Assembly: GCA_017427265.1 (NCBI GenBank)
Contig: JAFRTG010000021.1
Span: forward strand, 458,464-522,463
DNA from: Oscillospiraceae bacterium
GTDB taxonomy: Bacteria > Bacillota > Clostridia > Oscillospirales > Ruminococcaceae
Length of the DNA stretch: 64,000 bases
Direction: 5' to 3'
Positions 16,291 through 23,852 of this stretch are shown one piece after another. Within the stretch, counting starts at the first letter, position 1. Each line of letters starts with the position of its first letter. A program made the position numbers and the translations under genes. The notes below the pieces were generated by a model. It worked only from the letters and a program-made list of their open reading frames with translations, was not told the origin of the DNA and searched no databases.

Positions 16291-16989
16291 TTATGAAATT
16301 AGATTTTCGAGAATGCTTCTAATCATACTTTTAGTGGTTAACTCAAATAAATATATTCCTTCGCTGAAATTGTAAGAAGAAATATAAAAACTATCCGATA
16401 CAGTGTTGTCTAATTGCGCCAATTCTTTAGCATGGTTGCTAATTGCCAATACTTTTGTTTTGAATTCTTCTGTAATTTTTCCGTTCTCATGTACTATTTG
16501 ATTGCGATAAATTCTATATTTATCTAGCAATTTTAGATCATTTTGGTGTGAAGTGGGTATACTTGAAAAATCAACATTAAACGCTTTAAAGATATTTTCC
16601 CACCTTATTTTCAAATTTCCCATTAGATAGTTATCTATTTTTTTATCGCTAATTATATCCATGCCTTGAGTAGTTCTGTAGTCATTAGCTATTTGAAGGA
16701 GAGAGTCGCAGAACGTTTCAAAAATTGTTAGTAATGAAACTAATAGTAGATTACGAACTGTGCCATAGTATTTATCCCCAGAGGCTTTCAGAATAGAGCA
16801 TTTATATGAATCAACTTTTGAATATAGACTACCGTCTTCGCTTAGTCCGAAGATGATGCTAGATGGATTATTACTCTCATTATAATACAGTGTGGTAGCA
16901 TAAACATTACGAATCATCTCTAGTTGTTGAACAAATTGAGTTTGTATGTTATTGATTTCTTTAATGATATCCATGTTCTTATTGTCCAT
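16291..16989 (-). CDS. HEPN-like protein, possible phage-defence RNase
   Basis: A 232-residue, mostly helical protein with YRIYRNQIVHENG at 158-170. R162-NQIV-H167 fits the R-x4-6-H motif of HEPN RNase domains, which follow a long helix as here. HEPN proteins often act as toxins or in abortive infection. It is strikingly AT-rich and lies opposite in strand between two phage tail gene remnants that would normally be adjacent, so it looks like a moron gene. The start is uncertain: an ATG at 16974 gives better spacing to AAAGG. Family is inferred from the motif only. Confidence 0.6.
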   Translation of the reverse strand: MDNKNMDIIKEINNIQTQFVQQLEMIRNVYATTLYYNESNNPSSIIFGLSEDGSLYSKVDSYKCSILKASGDKYYGTVRNLLLVSLLTIFETFCDSLLQIANDYRTTQGMDIISDKKIDNYLMGNLKIRWENIFKAFNVDFSSIPTSHQNDLKLLDKYRIYRNQIVHENGKITEEFKTKVLAISNHAKELAQLDNTVSDSFYISSYNFSEGIYLFELTTKSMIRSILENLIS

Positions 16990-17063
16990 CCTTTCTATGG
17001 CTTAGAATTGCTACATACACATATTATACATCAAACCAAAAGAAAAAGCAAGGAGGCGATGCA

Positions 17064-17338
17064 ATGTTATTTAGCCTTATCTTAGAGAATGAAGCCGGAG
17101 ATCAGATTGACATGACCGCCACGGCAAATCAGTATATGACATCGCGGGTGGAAGGACTGAATCCTCCACCGGCACGATCAGCACCTCCAGCTATGCGGGC
17201 ATGGACGGCAGCTTCCTCAATAACGCCTTTATCGAGAAACGGAACGTCGTCATTTCCTTTGAGATGAATCAGACAGCGAGGATATTGGTGAATACTACTA
17301 TGCGCTTAATCACCCGAAGATGTGCAAAGTTATCGTAA
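17064..17338 (+). pseudogene. Frameshifted phage distal tail protein fragment
   Basis: Begins MLFSLILENEAGDQIDMT after AGGAGGCG. Near 17170 the coding frame shifts and continues as TGTISTSSYAGMDGSFLNNAF..EKRNVVISFEM before stopping. The combined reading resembles the N-terminal domain of Dit-type tail proteins, which follow the tape measure gene in siphophages. The C-terminal part is missing. Confidence 0.65.
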
Positions 17339-17486
17339 CACAATCAATAACAGATAAGAAAATAGCGATGAAAATTCGCAAGGATTTCAACGTTCCAATG
17401 GGAATAGGAGAGTTTCTGATGTTTTGCAAGCACACTCCCTGTACTATAAATGATAACTTCTCTTATAATTACGGCAAAGAACTCAT

Positions 17487-17723
17487 CTCAAGGGAGCCAA
17501 GAAGTGCAGTATCCTGATGCTGATTATTGTTGCGGTGCGTCTGGATATTCTGCTCAACACGAATTATGTCCGTGATGCGGTGTGCATCGGTTTCTGTGTC
17601 AATGAGCTGCTCTCCATCGTGGAAAACACATCGCTCATGGGCATTCCGTATCCGCCTGCACTGAAAAACGCCATCGAGGTGTTGCAAAAGCAGACCGGCA
17701 GAAAGGATGATAAGGATGATTAA
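17487..17723 (+). pseudogene. Phage holin, N-terminally truncated remnant
   Basis: The frame reads LKGAKKCSILMLIIVAVRLD, then NYVRDAVCIGFCVNELLSIVEN and IPYPPALKNAIEVL, which is the second half of a phage lysis holin of the toxin-secretion family. The first membrane segment is missing and the only ATG (17517) lies inside the remaining segment. It overlaps the endolysin start region, the normal lysis cassette order. Confidence 0.75.
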
Positions 17724-18891
17724 GACCTACGGCTATACCGATAATACGCAGCTCTCTCTGCACTTCAATGCACGAGAGTTTCGCTGCAAATGCGGCAAGG
17801 AGCATGACTTCCAGATTGACGATGACCTGATCGGCAAACTGGAAAAGCTGTATACGGCGCTGAACTGCTCCAAGATTATCGTCACCAGCGGGTTCCGCTG
17901 CGTGGCGCACGATAAGTCTGTCGGCGGCAGCGGAACGGGACAGCATACACTCGGCAAGGCTGCCGATACCTGCTGCTACGGTCAGGACGGTCAGGCGATT
18001 TCCAGCAAGACCGTCTGCTGCAAGGCTCAGGACACCGGTTTCAAGGGTATCGCAAACATCACTGCCGCCTACATCTATACACACGTTGACGTGCGCTCCG
18101 GCGGCAAGTGGTACGGTGATGAGGTACACGGCAACAGCAGCGTGACCGATGATTTCTATAAATACTTCGGAGGCGAGGATATGAAGGGCATCGATGTCAG
18201 CGTCCATAACGGCAAGATCGACTGGCAGAAGGTCAGAACTGCGGGCATTGATTTTGCGATTCTCCGTGCCGGTTACGGCAGGCTTGCATCGCAGAAGGAT
18301 GATCGTTTTGAGGAAAATTATGCGGGTGCAAAGGCTGCCGGTATTCTGGTCGGTGCTTACTGGTACAGCTATGCCATGAGCGAGGACGAGGCTCGTCTGG
18401 AGGCGGACGTGTTCCTGTCGGTCATCAAGGGAAAGCAGTTTGAGTTCCCGGTCTATTTTGATCTGGAGGAGAAAAAGCAGTTTGACCTCGGCAAGGACAA
18501 GGTGTCTGCCATTATGCGGGCGTTCCTCGAAAGAGTCGAGGCTGCGGGCTACTTTGTCGGTCTGTACGGTTCTGCTTCTTCGCTTACTACACATACCGCT
18601 GATGACATCAAGTCCCGCTACACGATCTGGCTGGCACACTGGATGGACAAGACCAATTACACCGGCGCATACGGTATCTGGCAGCACTCCGAGAAAGGCA
18701 GCGTGAACGGCATCAACGGCAATGTCGATCTGGACAACGGCTACAAGGATTTCCCGTCCATCATCAAGGCGAAGGGGCTGAACGGCTACGGAAAGGAGCC
18801 GAATCCGCCTGCGCCTGCTGCGGAGGATGGCATTACCGTTGAGGTCGTATTGGACGGTCAGAAGTACAGCGGAAAACTGAATAAGGCATGA
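17716..18891 (+). CDS. Two-domain phage endolysin (M15 peptidase plus GH25 muramidase)
   Basis: A protein of about 391 residues. The N-terminal 1-145 is a Peptidase_M15_3-type domain with SGFRC, GQHTLGKAAD and YTHVDVR supplying zinc ligands; 155-360 is a GH25 lysozyme starting KGIDVSVHNGKIDWQKV with the catalytic acidic residues in FPVYFDLEEK and ending GNVDLDNGY; a short tail EVVLDGQKYSGKLNKA follows. It should cut both peptide and glycan bonds. The ATG at 17716 has AAAGG 9 bases upstream; 17707 has none. It is the only intact phage gene here. Confidence 0.9.
   Translation: MIKTYGYTDNTQLSLHFNAREFRCKCGKEHDFQIDDDLIGKLEKLYTALNCSKIIVTSGFRCVAHDKSVGGSGTGQHTLGKAADTCCYGQDGQAISSKTVCCKAQDTGFKGIANITAAYIYTHVDVRSGGKWYGDEVHGNSSVTDDFYKYFGGEDMKGIDVSVHNGKIDWQKVRTAGIDFAILRAGYGRLASQKDDRFEENYAGAKAAGILVGAYWYSYAMSEDEARLEADVFLSVIKGKQFEFPVYFDLEEKKQFDLGKDKVSAIMRAFLERVEAAGYFVGLYGSASSLTTHTADDIKSRYTIWLAHWMDKTNYTGAYGIWQHSEKGSVNGINGNVDLDNGYKDFPSIIKAKGLNGYGKEPNPPAPAAEDGITVEVVLDGQKYSGKLNKA
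18861..18889 (+). repeat. 29-bp direct repeat, left copy (endolysin 3' end)
   Basis: Identical to 20295-20323. In this copy it is the end of the endolysin coding sequence. The two copies flank a two-gene cargo with its own promoter and terminator. Confidence 0.85.
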
Positions 18892-18898
18892 AAAAAGG

Positions 18899-18932
18899 GC
18901 TGTCGGGGATTTCTCTCCGGCAGCACTTTTTT
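18899..18932 (+). terminator. Terminator of the endolysin gene
   Basis: Stem GCTGTCGGGG/CTCCGGCAGC (G:U pairs allowed), then ACTTTTTTG. Confidence 0.75.
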
Positions 18933-18943
18933 GCGTATAGTGA

Positions 18944-18972
18944 TTGAAAATCAGGTCCGATTGTGGTATAAT
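18944..18972 (+). promoter_or_regulatory. Promoter of the two-gene membrane cargo
   Basis: TTGAAA (18944-18949), 17 bases, TATAAT (18967-18972); start codon 52 bases downstream. Confidence 0.7.
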
Positions 18973-19023
18973 TGGGAATGTTAGAGTAATGCGGTGATGA
19001 GAATATAGAAAAAGGAGTAATAG

Positions 19024-19764
19024 ATGAAGATTATTTTTAGAATCATTGTAGGGATCGTTCTGATCTTATGGATCATATTTGGTCTCATATTGCATGGACT
19101 GGTCGTATTATTTTTTAATGACAAAGAAACAGCGTTGACGATTTTTTGTTTCGTTCTTACGCTTGTGTGGTGGGGAATTTCAGTCCTCATCACACGAGTA
19201 CTGATAGAATGGAAAAAAGAGAGCGTACAGGAAAGAAAAGCTGAAGAATACAAGAAAAAATACTTATCCGATGTCGAGATCGTGAATGCTTATTTCGGAA
19301 ATGGTATTTTAGTAAAGGATTCGGGTTCCGAAAATATCTATTATAAAGATATAAAAAGCGGATTTGACAGAATGTTTGATTCCTTCGGCAAAAAAAGCGA
19401 TGACCCTTGCGACTTGTATGAATTTATTGTTAGAGAAGATAATATAGAATTTGTTCTTGCTTCGCTGGAGAAGATCTACAAAAAATCTGATCAGATCATG
19501 GAAGAATGTTATGATGAAATATATAAAGAACTTGTTGAGTTCCTTAATGAGACTTGTGATGATTGTTTAAAGGATGATTTTGATCTGGCTTATTTAAAGG
19601 AAAACTGGAATGTTTATGGAATAGCGATTTATGATGATAAGGTAGAATTTTCGATTGGAATAAATGCTGCCAAAGACCCGGAAGATGACAGCAATTATGC
19701 TATAATCATATTTGTTGACTATGAGACGCAGGAAGCGGAAGTATCCTTTGAAGTTGTATGGTAA
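19024..19764 (+). CDS. Membrane protein with acidic cytosolic domain, unknown function
   Basis: A 246-residue protein with two N-terminal membrane segments (about 4-33 and 38-62) and an acidic C-terminal domain of about 180 residues (ECYDEIYKELVEFLNETCDDC; FSIGINAAKDPEDDSNYAIIIFVDY). I do not recognise it. AT-rich, with AAAGGAG before the start. It is followed 15 bases later by a DUF3592-like gene; the pair lies between two copies of the endolysin 3' end. Confidence 0.65.
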   Translation: MKIIFRIIVGIVLILWIIFGLILHGLVVLFFNDKETALTIFCFVLTLVWWGISVLITRVLIEWKKESVQERKAEEYKKKYLSDVEIVNAYFGNGILVKDSGSENIYYKDIKSGFDRMFDSFGKKSDDPCDLYEFIVREDNIEFVLASLEKIYKKSDQIMEECYDEIYKELVEFLNETCDDCLKDDFDLAYLKENWNVYGIAIYDDKVEFSIGINAAKDPEDDSNYAIIIFVDYETQEAEVSFEVVW

Positions 19765-19779
19765 AGGAGATTTATCGGT

Positions 19780-20280
19780 TTGAAAAAGGAAAAGGAAAAC
19801 AAGAATAAAGAAGAAATACTTATACCTAATTTCACGTTGCTTCTTGCACTTATATTCTTTTTATTAGGAGCATTTCCGATGTTTAGCTACTGGAATAGGG
19901 TGAAAAAATGTACAGTTGAAATAAGAGGAGTCGTTGTTGACGAGAGAATAAGTTCAAAAAAGATTCCTGATACATCAGATCCGAAAAACAGGTATTTATG
20001 GGGTAGAGCTTATAGTGATATTAAGGTCGACACTGATGGCATTTTCAAATATGATCACCTTTATGCAGGGGCAGGTGTCGGAAAAAAAGGCGATGCAATC
20101 ATCATCCGCTACGATCCCGATGATCCTGATGAATACTATTTCGTAGGCTATTATAGTAATGGAAGAACATTTGCTACATTTACTTGGGGCGTAAGCGGAA
20201 GTATGATAATATTATCATTGTTTTTCTTTGTTTACTACAATATACCGCTTCTTTTTCCAAAGAAAAAGGAAGACAATTGA
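19780..20280 (+). CDS. DUF3592-like membrane protein
   Basis: A 166-residue protein from a TTG start 9 bases after AAAGGAG. It has one membrane segment near 18-38, an extracytoplasmic domain with VEIRGVVVDERI and IIIRYDPDDPDEYYFVG, and a second membrane segment near 130-155, the layout of DUF3592 proteins. Function unknown. Second gene of the cargo. Confidence 0.65.
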   Translation: MKKEKENKNKEEILIPNFTLLLALIFFLLGAFPMFSYWNRVKKCTVEIRGVVVDERISSKKIPDTSDPKNRYLWGRAYSDIKVDTDGIFKYDHLYAGAGVGKKGDAIIIRYDPDDPDEYYFVGYYSNGRTFATFTWGVSGSMIILSLFFFVYYNIPLLFPKKKEDN

Positions 20281-20294
20281 ATTGTGGATGGTCT

Positions 20295-20323
20295 GAAGTA
20301 CAGCGGAAAACTGAATAAGGCAT
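20295..20323 (+). repeat. 29-bp direct repeat, right copy
   Basis: Identical to the end of the endolysin gene (18861-18889); here it is a coding remnant ending in TAA, immediately before a terminator. Confidence 0.85.
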
Positions 20324-20331
20324 AACAGCAG

Positions 20332-20367
20332 CGCCCGTCGGGATTTTTTTCTCGACGGGCGTTTTTT
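20332..20367 (+). terminator. Terminator after the membrane cargo
   Basis: Stem CGCCCGTCG/CGACGGGCG followed by TTTTTT. Confidence 0.85.
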
Positions 20368-20450
20368 CTTTTGCTAAAATCCGAAAAAGTGTCCTATTGG
20401 TAATGAAAAGATATGCAGGGGGTTAATTTTACCGTGCATTTCTTTGACTG

Positions 20451-20492
20451 ATGCCGAACATCACGCCTCACGTCTGCCGCCACACCTACTGC
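20451..20492 (+). pseudogene. Tyrosine integrase remnant, box II region
   Basis: Reads MPNITPHVCRHTYC, the conserved H-x2-R-H box of Tn916-type tyrosine integrases (catalytic His and Arg). The frame breaks at once into serine recombinase sequence. The matching C-terminal end lies at 21466-21582. Confidence 0.75.
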
Positions 20493-20494
20493 AG

Positions 20495-21406
20495 ATACTT
20501 CACAACTACACCTACCTCGGACACCTTGTTCAGCTCCGTACAAGAACGGTCAGTTACAAGAATCACAAGGTTATTAAGAATGACGAAGAAGATATGATCG
20601 TTGTAAAAAATACGCATGAGCCTATCGTTTCTCAGGAGCTTTGGGACAGGGTTCGTGAGATGGAGCAGTCGGTGTCACAGGGCAAGCGTAACAGCAGCGG
20701 CTATGTGGCAAATCTCAGCGGTTTGATCTACTGTCAGGACTGCGGAAACAAAGTCCGCCTTGCGTGGAATAATACCACCAACGGCAGTAAGAAAAAGCCG
20801 AGAAAGTATCTTCGCCACAATTACAACTGCACGTCCTACATGAAGTTCGGAAAACGTTACTGCCCCAGCCATTATATCAAAATGCAGGATATGGACGCTA
20901 TTGTGTTGGAGGATATTCGCAGTATGGCGAGCCTTGTGGTGGAAGATGAGGACGGTGCAAGAAAAAAGTTCCTTGCCCGAAAAGCAAAGAACCAGGAGGG
21001 AAAGCATTCTGTTGATACCAAGAAGCTGACAGAGGGCAGATACCGCTTGCAGGAGCTTGATATGCTGATCCAGAACATCTATGAAGACAAAGTCCTCGGT
21101 AAGGTATCTGAGGATGTAGCGATGAAGCTGATAGCGAAATATGAAGCCGAGCAAAAAGAGCTGTCTGCCGAAGTCACAGAGCTTGAAGAAACGCTCTCCA
21201 CGATAAGGCAGGACGAAGAAGATGTGGTTATGTTCATGGAGCGCCTGAGAAAGTACACCGATGTGCAGGAGCTTACCCGTGAGATGTGCTTAGAGCTGAT
21301 CGAGTATATCACCCTTGATGCCTATGTCGAGGGACAGCCCCGTGGGATTTACATCTACTACAAGCTGCTCGACGAACCGTTGAAAGACAAAAGAAGCCTG
21401 TTTTAA
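20495..21406 (+). pseudogene. Large serine recombinase, C-terminal remnant
   Basis: About 300 residues beginning ILHNYTYLGHLVQLRTRTVS, which lies in the recombinase domain, then NTHEPIVSQELWDRV, a zinc-ribbon CQDCG..C..C-type segment, a coiled-coil region (about 190-260) and ELIEYITLDAYVEG near the end. The N-terminal resolvase domain with the catalytic Ser is absent, so it cannot recombine DNA. It is placed between two pieces of a tyrosine integrase. Confidence 0.85.
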
Positions 21407-21465
21407 GGCGTATTTATGTTGTTTACACACCATACGAAAGTGTGTTACCATTTGGCAAGGGGACT

Positions 21466-21582
21466 ACTCTTGACGTTTATACGCATCTGGGGCTGGAGGA
21501 CGCTGCTGCGGAGCTTCACCGCATGGAGGAAGTCCAGAACGCCAGACAGGAAATGAACAGAACAAAGGATGAAGCAGTATGA
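21466..21582 (+). pseudogene. Tyrosine integrase remnant, C-terminal end
   Basis: Reads TLDVYTHLGLEDAAAELHRM and on to a stop. It contains the catalytic Tyr of Tn916-type integrases (DVYTH). Between this and the 20451-20492 piece about 25 integrase residues have been lost and replaced by the serine recombinase remnant. Confidence 0.8.
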
Positions 21583-21593
21583 TATGCTCAGCT

Positions 21594-21624
21594 GCGGCTC
21601 ACTTCGGTGAGCCGCTATTTTTTT
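21594..21624 (+). terminator. Terminator (block B copy)
   Basis: Stem GCGGCTCAC/GTGAGCCGC, TTCG loop, then TATTTTTTT. Near copy of 12632-12663. Confidence 0.85.
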
Positions 21625-21636
21625 GCCCGTTTTGAC

Positions 21637-21665
21637 TTGATGAAATGGAAGGATTTTGGTATAAT
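21637..21665 (+). promoter_or_regulatory. Promoter of the alpha/beta hydrolase gene (block B)
   Basis: TTGATG (21637-21642), 17 bases, TATAAT (21660-21665), with flanks nearly identical to block A. Confidence 0.75.
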
Positions 21666-21721
21666 AAAATAATACGGTCAGAATTGATAATGACAGATTG
21701 AGAAATATGCGGAGGTATGAA

Positions 21722-22702
21722 ATGGCTTGGCGTGTTTTAACAAAGGAAGGGCAGAAAAGAAGAAAGCGTTCTAATATAATCGTAAGTATTGTTTTGATCG
21801 CTTTGCTTTTGGCTGGCTTTTTGCTCTTTCACCCGCTGACGGTAACGCATAATCTTAACATGCTGACAGAAAAGGGATACTATAATCCTGTATCTGTCGG
21901 AGATTATTCGCTGAATCTGCTGAAATTCGGCAATGAGAACGGCAGCCATAAGATTGTTGCACTGGCAGGATTCGGCGTTGGTGACAGCTCCGTATCCATG
22001 CGGAAAATGACTGCTGAACTGGAAAACGATAATCAGATCGTTTTCCTTGACCGTGCAGGCTATGGCGCAAGCGATGATACAAAAGCGGATATGCATGTGG
22101 GTACAATCGTCGAAGATTACCGGACTGCACTGAAAAATGCCAATGTGGAAGCACCGTATACCTTAATGGCACATTCCATAGCAGGCGTTTATGCTTCTTA
22201 TTGGGTAAGTAAATATCCCGATGAGATCGACAGCGTAATTCTTTTAGACACCACATGGTTGTTAGATGAAAATGCCGAAGAAAATGTTACTTCTGCGGTG
22301 GTTTCAGAGTATGCGAAATATTTTGCGTCAAAAATCGGGTTGGTGGATCTGCTCATGCCGTCCTCCGTTGACGGAACAAAAGAGGAGAAGAAGATCGCGA
22401 AAGCACTCACTTCAATGACAATGGATTCCCGCGCACTCATATCCGAAGCAAAATTCGAACCGGAGAATATCAAAGATACCCTTGCAGTTCTTTCGCCGAA
22501 TGATATTCCGAAATTATACATACAATGCGGAAAAGAACTTCCGGATGAGGCGAGAAAAAATCTGGAGCGCTATACAGACAGGCTCGGTAATTGTCAGATT
22601 GCATTACTCGACTCCGGTCATTTGATGTATTTGGAAAAGCCTGATGAAAGCGGTAAGATTATCCGGGATTTTTTAGATGAAAATACTACCCTAAATCCTT
22701 AG
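21722..22702 (+). CDS. Membrane-anchored alpha/beta hydrolase
   Basis: A 326-residue protein with a basic N terminus, one membrane segment (about 20-40) and an alpha/beta hydrolase fold: IVALAGFG oxyanion region, VFLDRAGYGASDD, nucleophile elbow AHSIAG (Ser), and C-terminal LLDSGHLMYLEKPDE with the catalytic His. The ATG at 21722 follows GGAGG; an upstream TTG is less likely. Substrate unknown. Paralogous to the partial gene at the right edge. It is the payload of block B. Confidence 0.82.
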   Translation: MAWRVLTKEGQKRRKRSNIIVSIVLIALLLAGFLLFHPLTVTHNLNMLTEKGYYNPVSVGDYSLNLLKFGNENGSHKIVALAGFGVGDSSVSMRKMTAELENDNQIVFLDRAGYGASDDTKADMHVGTIVEDYRTALKNANVEAPYTLMAHSIAGVYASYWVSKYPDEIDSVILLDTTWLLDENAEENVTSAVVSEYAKYFASKIGLVDLLMPSSVDGTKEEKKIAKALTSMTMDSRALISEAKFEPENIKDTLAVLSPNDIPKLYIQCGKELPDEARKNLERYTDRLGNCQIALLDSGHLMYLEKPDESGKIIRDFLDENTTLNP

Positions 22703-22750
22703 TAGTAAAACACCCTGTGTTTACTACCATTTTTACTACTAACGATGTCC
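22693..22750 (+). repeat. Inverted-repeat block B
   Basis: Same 12-bp inverted repeat as block A: TTAGTAGTAAAA (22699-22710) and TTTTACTACTAA (22731-22742), in a 58-base block of equal length. It overlaps the last codons of the hydrolase gene. Confidence 0.75.
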
Positions 22751-22879
22751 TTAGAATGCTAAGATTTGCCGCAATTTGCCGAGTTAGCCCCGAATTTTGA
22801 CAGAATCAATACACCCGTTCGTCAAAGTATACAAAGGCAAATTGCGGCAAAACACGGCAAATCACGGAGGTTTCAGGCT

Positions 22880-23356
22880 ATGATAAAAGTTATGTTTGTC
22901 TGCCACGGCAACATCTGCCGCTCGCCGATGGCAGAGATGCTGCTGAAGGAAATGGTTCGGCAGCGCGGTCTTGCGAACCGTTTTGTGATCGCGTCCAGTG
23001 CGACGAGCACGGAGGAAATCTGGGGCGGGCAGGGGAATCCCGTTTATCCGCCTGCGCGGGATGAACTGAAGCGCCGCGGCATCCCCTGCGAGAACCATCA
23101 TGCTGTGCAGCTGACGAAGCGCGACTACGCGGATTATGACTATCTGATTGGCATGGACAGCATGAATCTGCGCAATATGCAGCGCATCACCGGCGGAGAT
23201 AAGGACGGAAAAATCTATAAGCTGCTGGATTTTACAGACGACGGCGGAGACGTTGCCGATCCGTGGTACAGCGGAAAGTTCGGCAAAGCATATGACGATA
23301 TTGCACGCGGCTGCGAGGGTCTGCTGGTGCATCTGGAAAGGAGCGGTTTACTGTGA
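22880..23356 (+). CDS. Low-molecular-weight protein tyrosine phosphatase
   Basis: A 158-residue enzyme with active-site loop VCHGNICRSP (C8, R14) and the C-terminal DPWYSG that supplies the general acid Asp. It dephosphorylates phosphotyrosine, and possibly phosphoarginine, in the cytosol; the exact substrate cannot be read from sequence. CGGAGG lies upstream. Its stop overlaps the next gene's start by 4 bases. The first 90 bases are duplicated at 13399, and the gene forms the right edge of the island. Confidence 0.93.
   Translation: MIKVMFVCHGNICRSPMAEMLLKEMVRQRGLANRFVIASSATSTEEIWGGQGNPVYPPARDELKRRGIPCENHHAVQLTKRDYADYDYLIGMDSMNLRNMQRITGGDKDGKIYKLLDFTDDGGDVADPWYSGKFGKAYDDIARGCEGLLVHLERSGLL
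22901..22967 (+). repeat. 67-bp direct repeat, right copy (attR-like)
   Basis: Identical to 13420-13486; lies within codons 8-30 of the intact phosphatase gene. Confidence 0.85.
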
Positions 23357-23769
23357 TCCGACCGATTTGCAGAGATACGGTATTGCTTTCCAAGCCGGCC
23401 GAAAAAGCAACAAACGCCGATTTGCAGACCGCCCGCGATCTTGCGGAAACACTCCTTGCAAATGCGCAGAGATGCGTCGGCATGGCCGCGAATATGATCG
23501 GGGTACCCAAAAGCATCATTGCAGTGCTGCCGCCCGGTATGCAGCAGCCGCTTGTGATGCTGAATCCGCAGATCATTGCAAAATCCGGCGCCTATGATAC
23601 AGAGGAAGGCTGTCTTTCTCTGCCGGGCGAGCGTCCGGTCACGCGGTTCCGGGTGATTACGGTTAAGTGGCAGGATATGTCGATGCGCCCGCAGAAGCGG
23701 CGCTTTGAGGGCTATCTTGCGCAGATCATTCAGCATGAAACCGATCACTGCGGCGGCATCCTGATCTGA
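23353..23769 (+). CDS. Peptide deformylase-like protein with altered motif I
   Basis: A 138-residue protein with deformylase motifs II (EGCLSLPG, C87) and III (HETDH, 128-132), the three zinc ligands. Motif I, normally GxGxAAxQ, reads GMAANMIG: the Gln that contacts the substrate and zinc-bound water is Met48. Deformylases remove the N-formyl group from nascent proteins. The C-terminal extension is short. It may be a divergent but active form or a paralogue with another job. It starts within the last 4 bases of the phosphatase gene, so the two are coupled. Confidence 0.82.
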   Translation: MIRPICRDTVLLSKPAEKATNADLQTARDLAETLLANAQRCVGMAANMIGVPKSIIAVLPPGMQQPLVMLNPQIIAKSGAYDTEEGCLSLPGERPVTRFRVITVKWQDMSMRPQKRRFEGYLAQIIQHETDHCGGILI

Positions 23770-23802
23770 GAAAAAGGGGATTCCCCCAAAGCAATAAAAT
23801 CA

Positions 23803-23836
23803 AAACCGGCAGCTGCACAAAAACAGCTGCCGGTTT
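23803..23836. terminator. Convergent terminator between deformylase-like gene and ireB
   Basis: Perfect 13-bp stem AAACCGGCAGCTG/CAGCTGCCGGTTT, loop CACAAAAA. On the minus strand it is followed by TTTTGATTTTATT. Confidence 0.8.
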
Positions 23837-23852
23837 GGTGTTTGCGGAAAAA

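Larger units (their letters stand above)
13420..22967. mobile_element. Mosaic genomic island
   Basis: The region between the two 67-bp repeats holds phage tail and lysis remnants, remnants of tyrosine and serine recombinases, AT-rich cargo genes and one dockerin GH5 gene. No intact integrase remains, so the island looks immobile. Outer limits are set by the repeats; whether the GH5 gene arrived with it is unclear. Confidence 0.65.
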
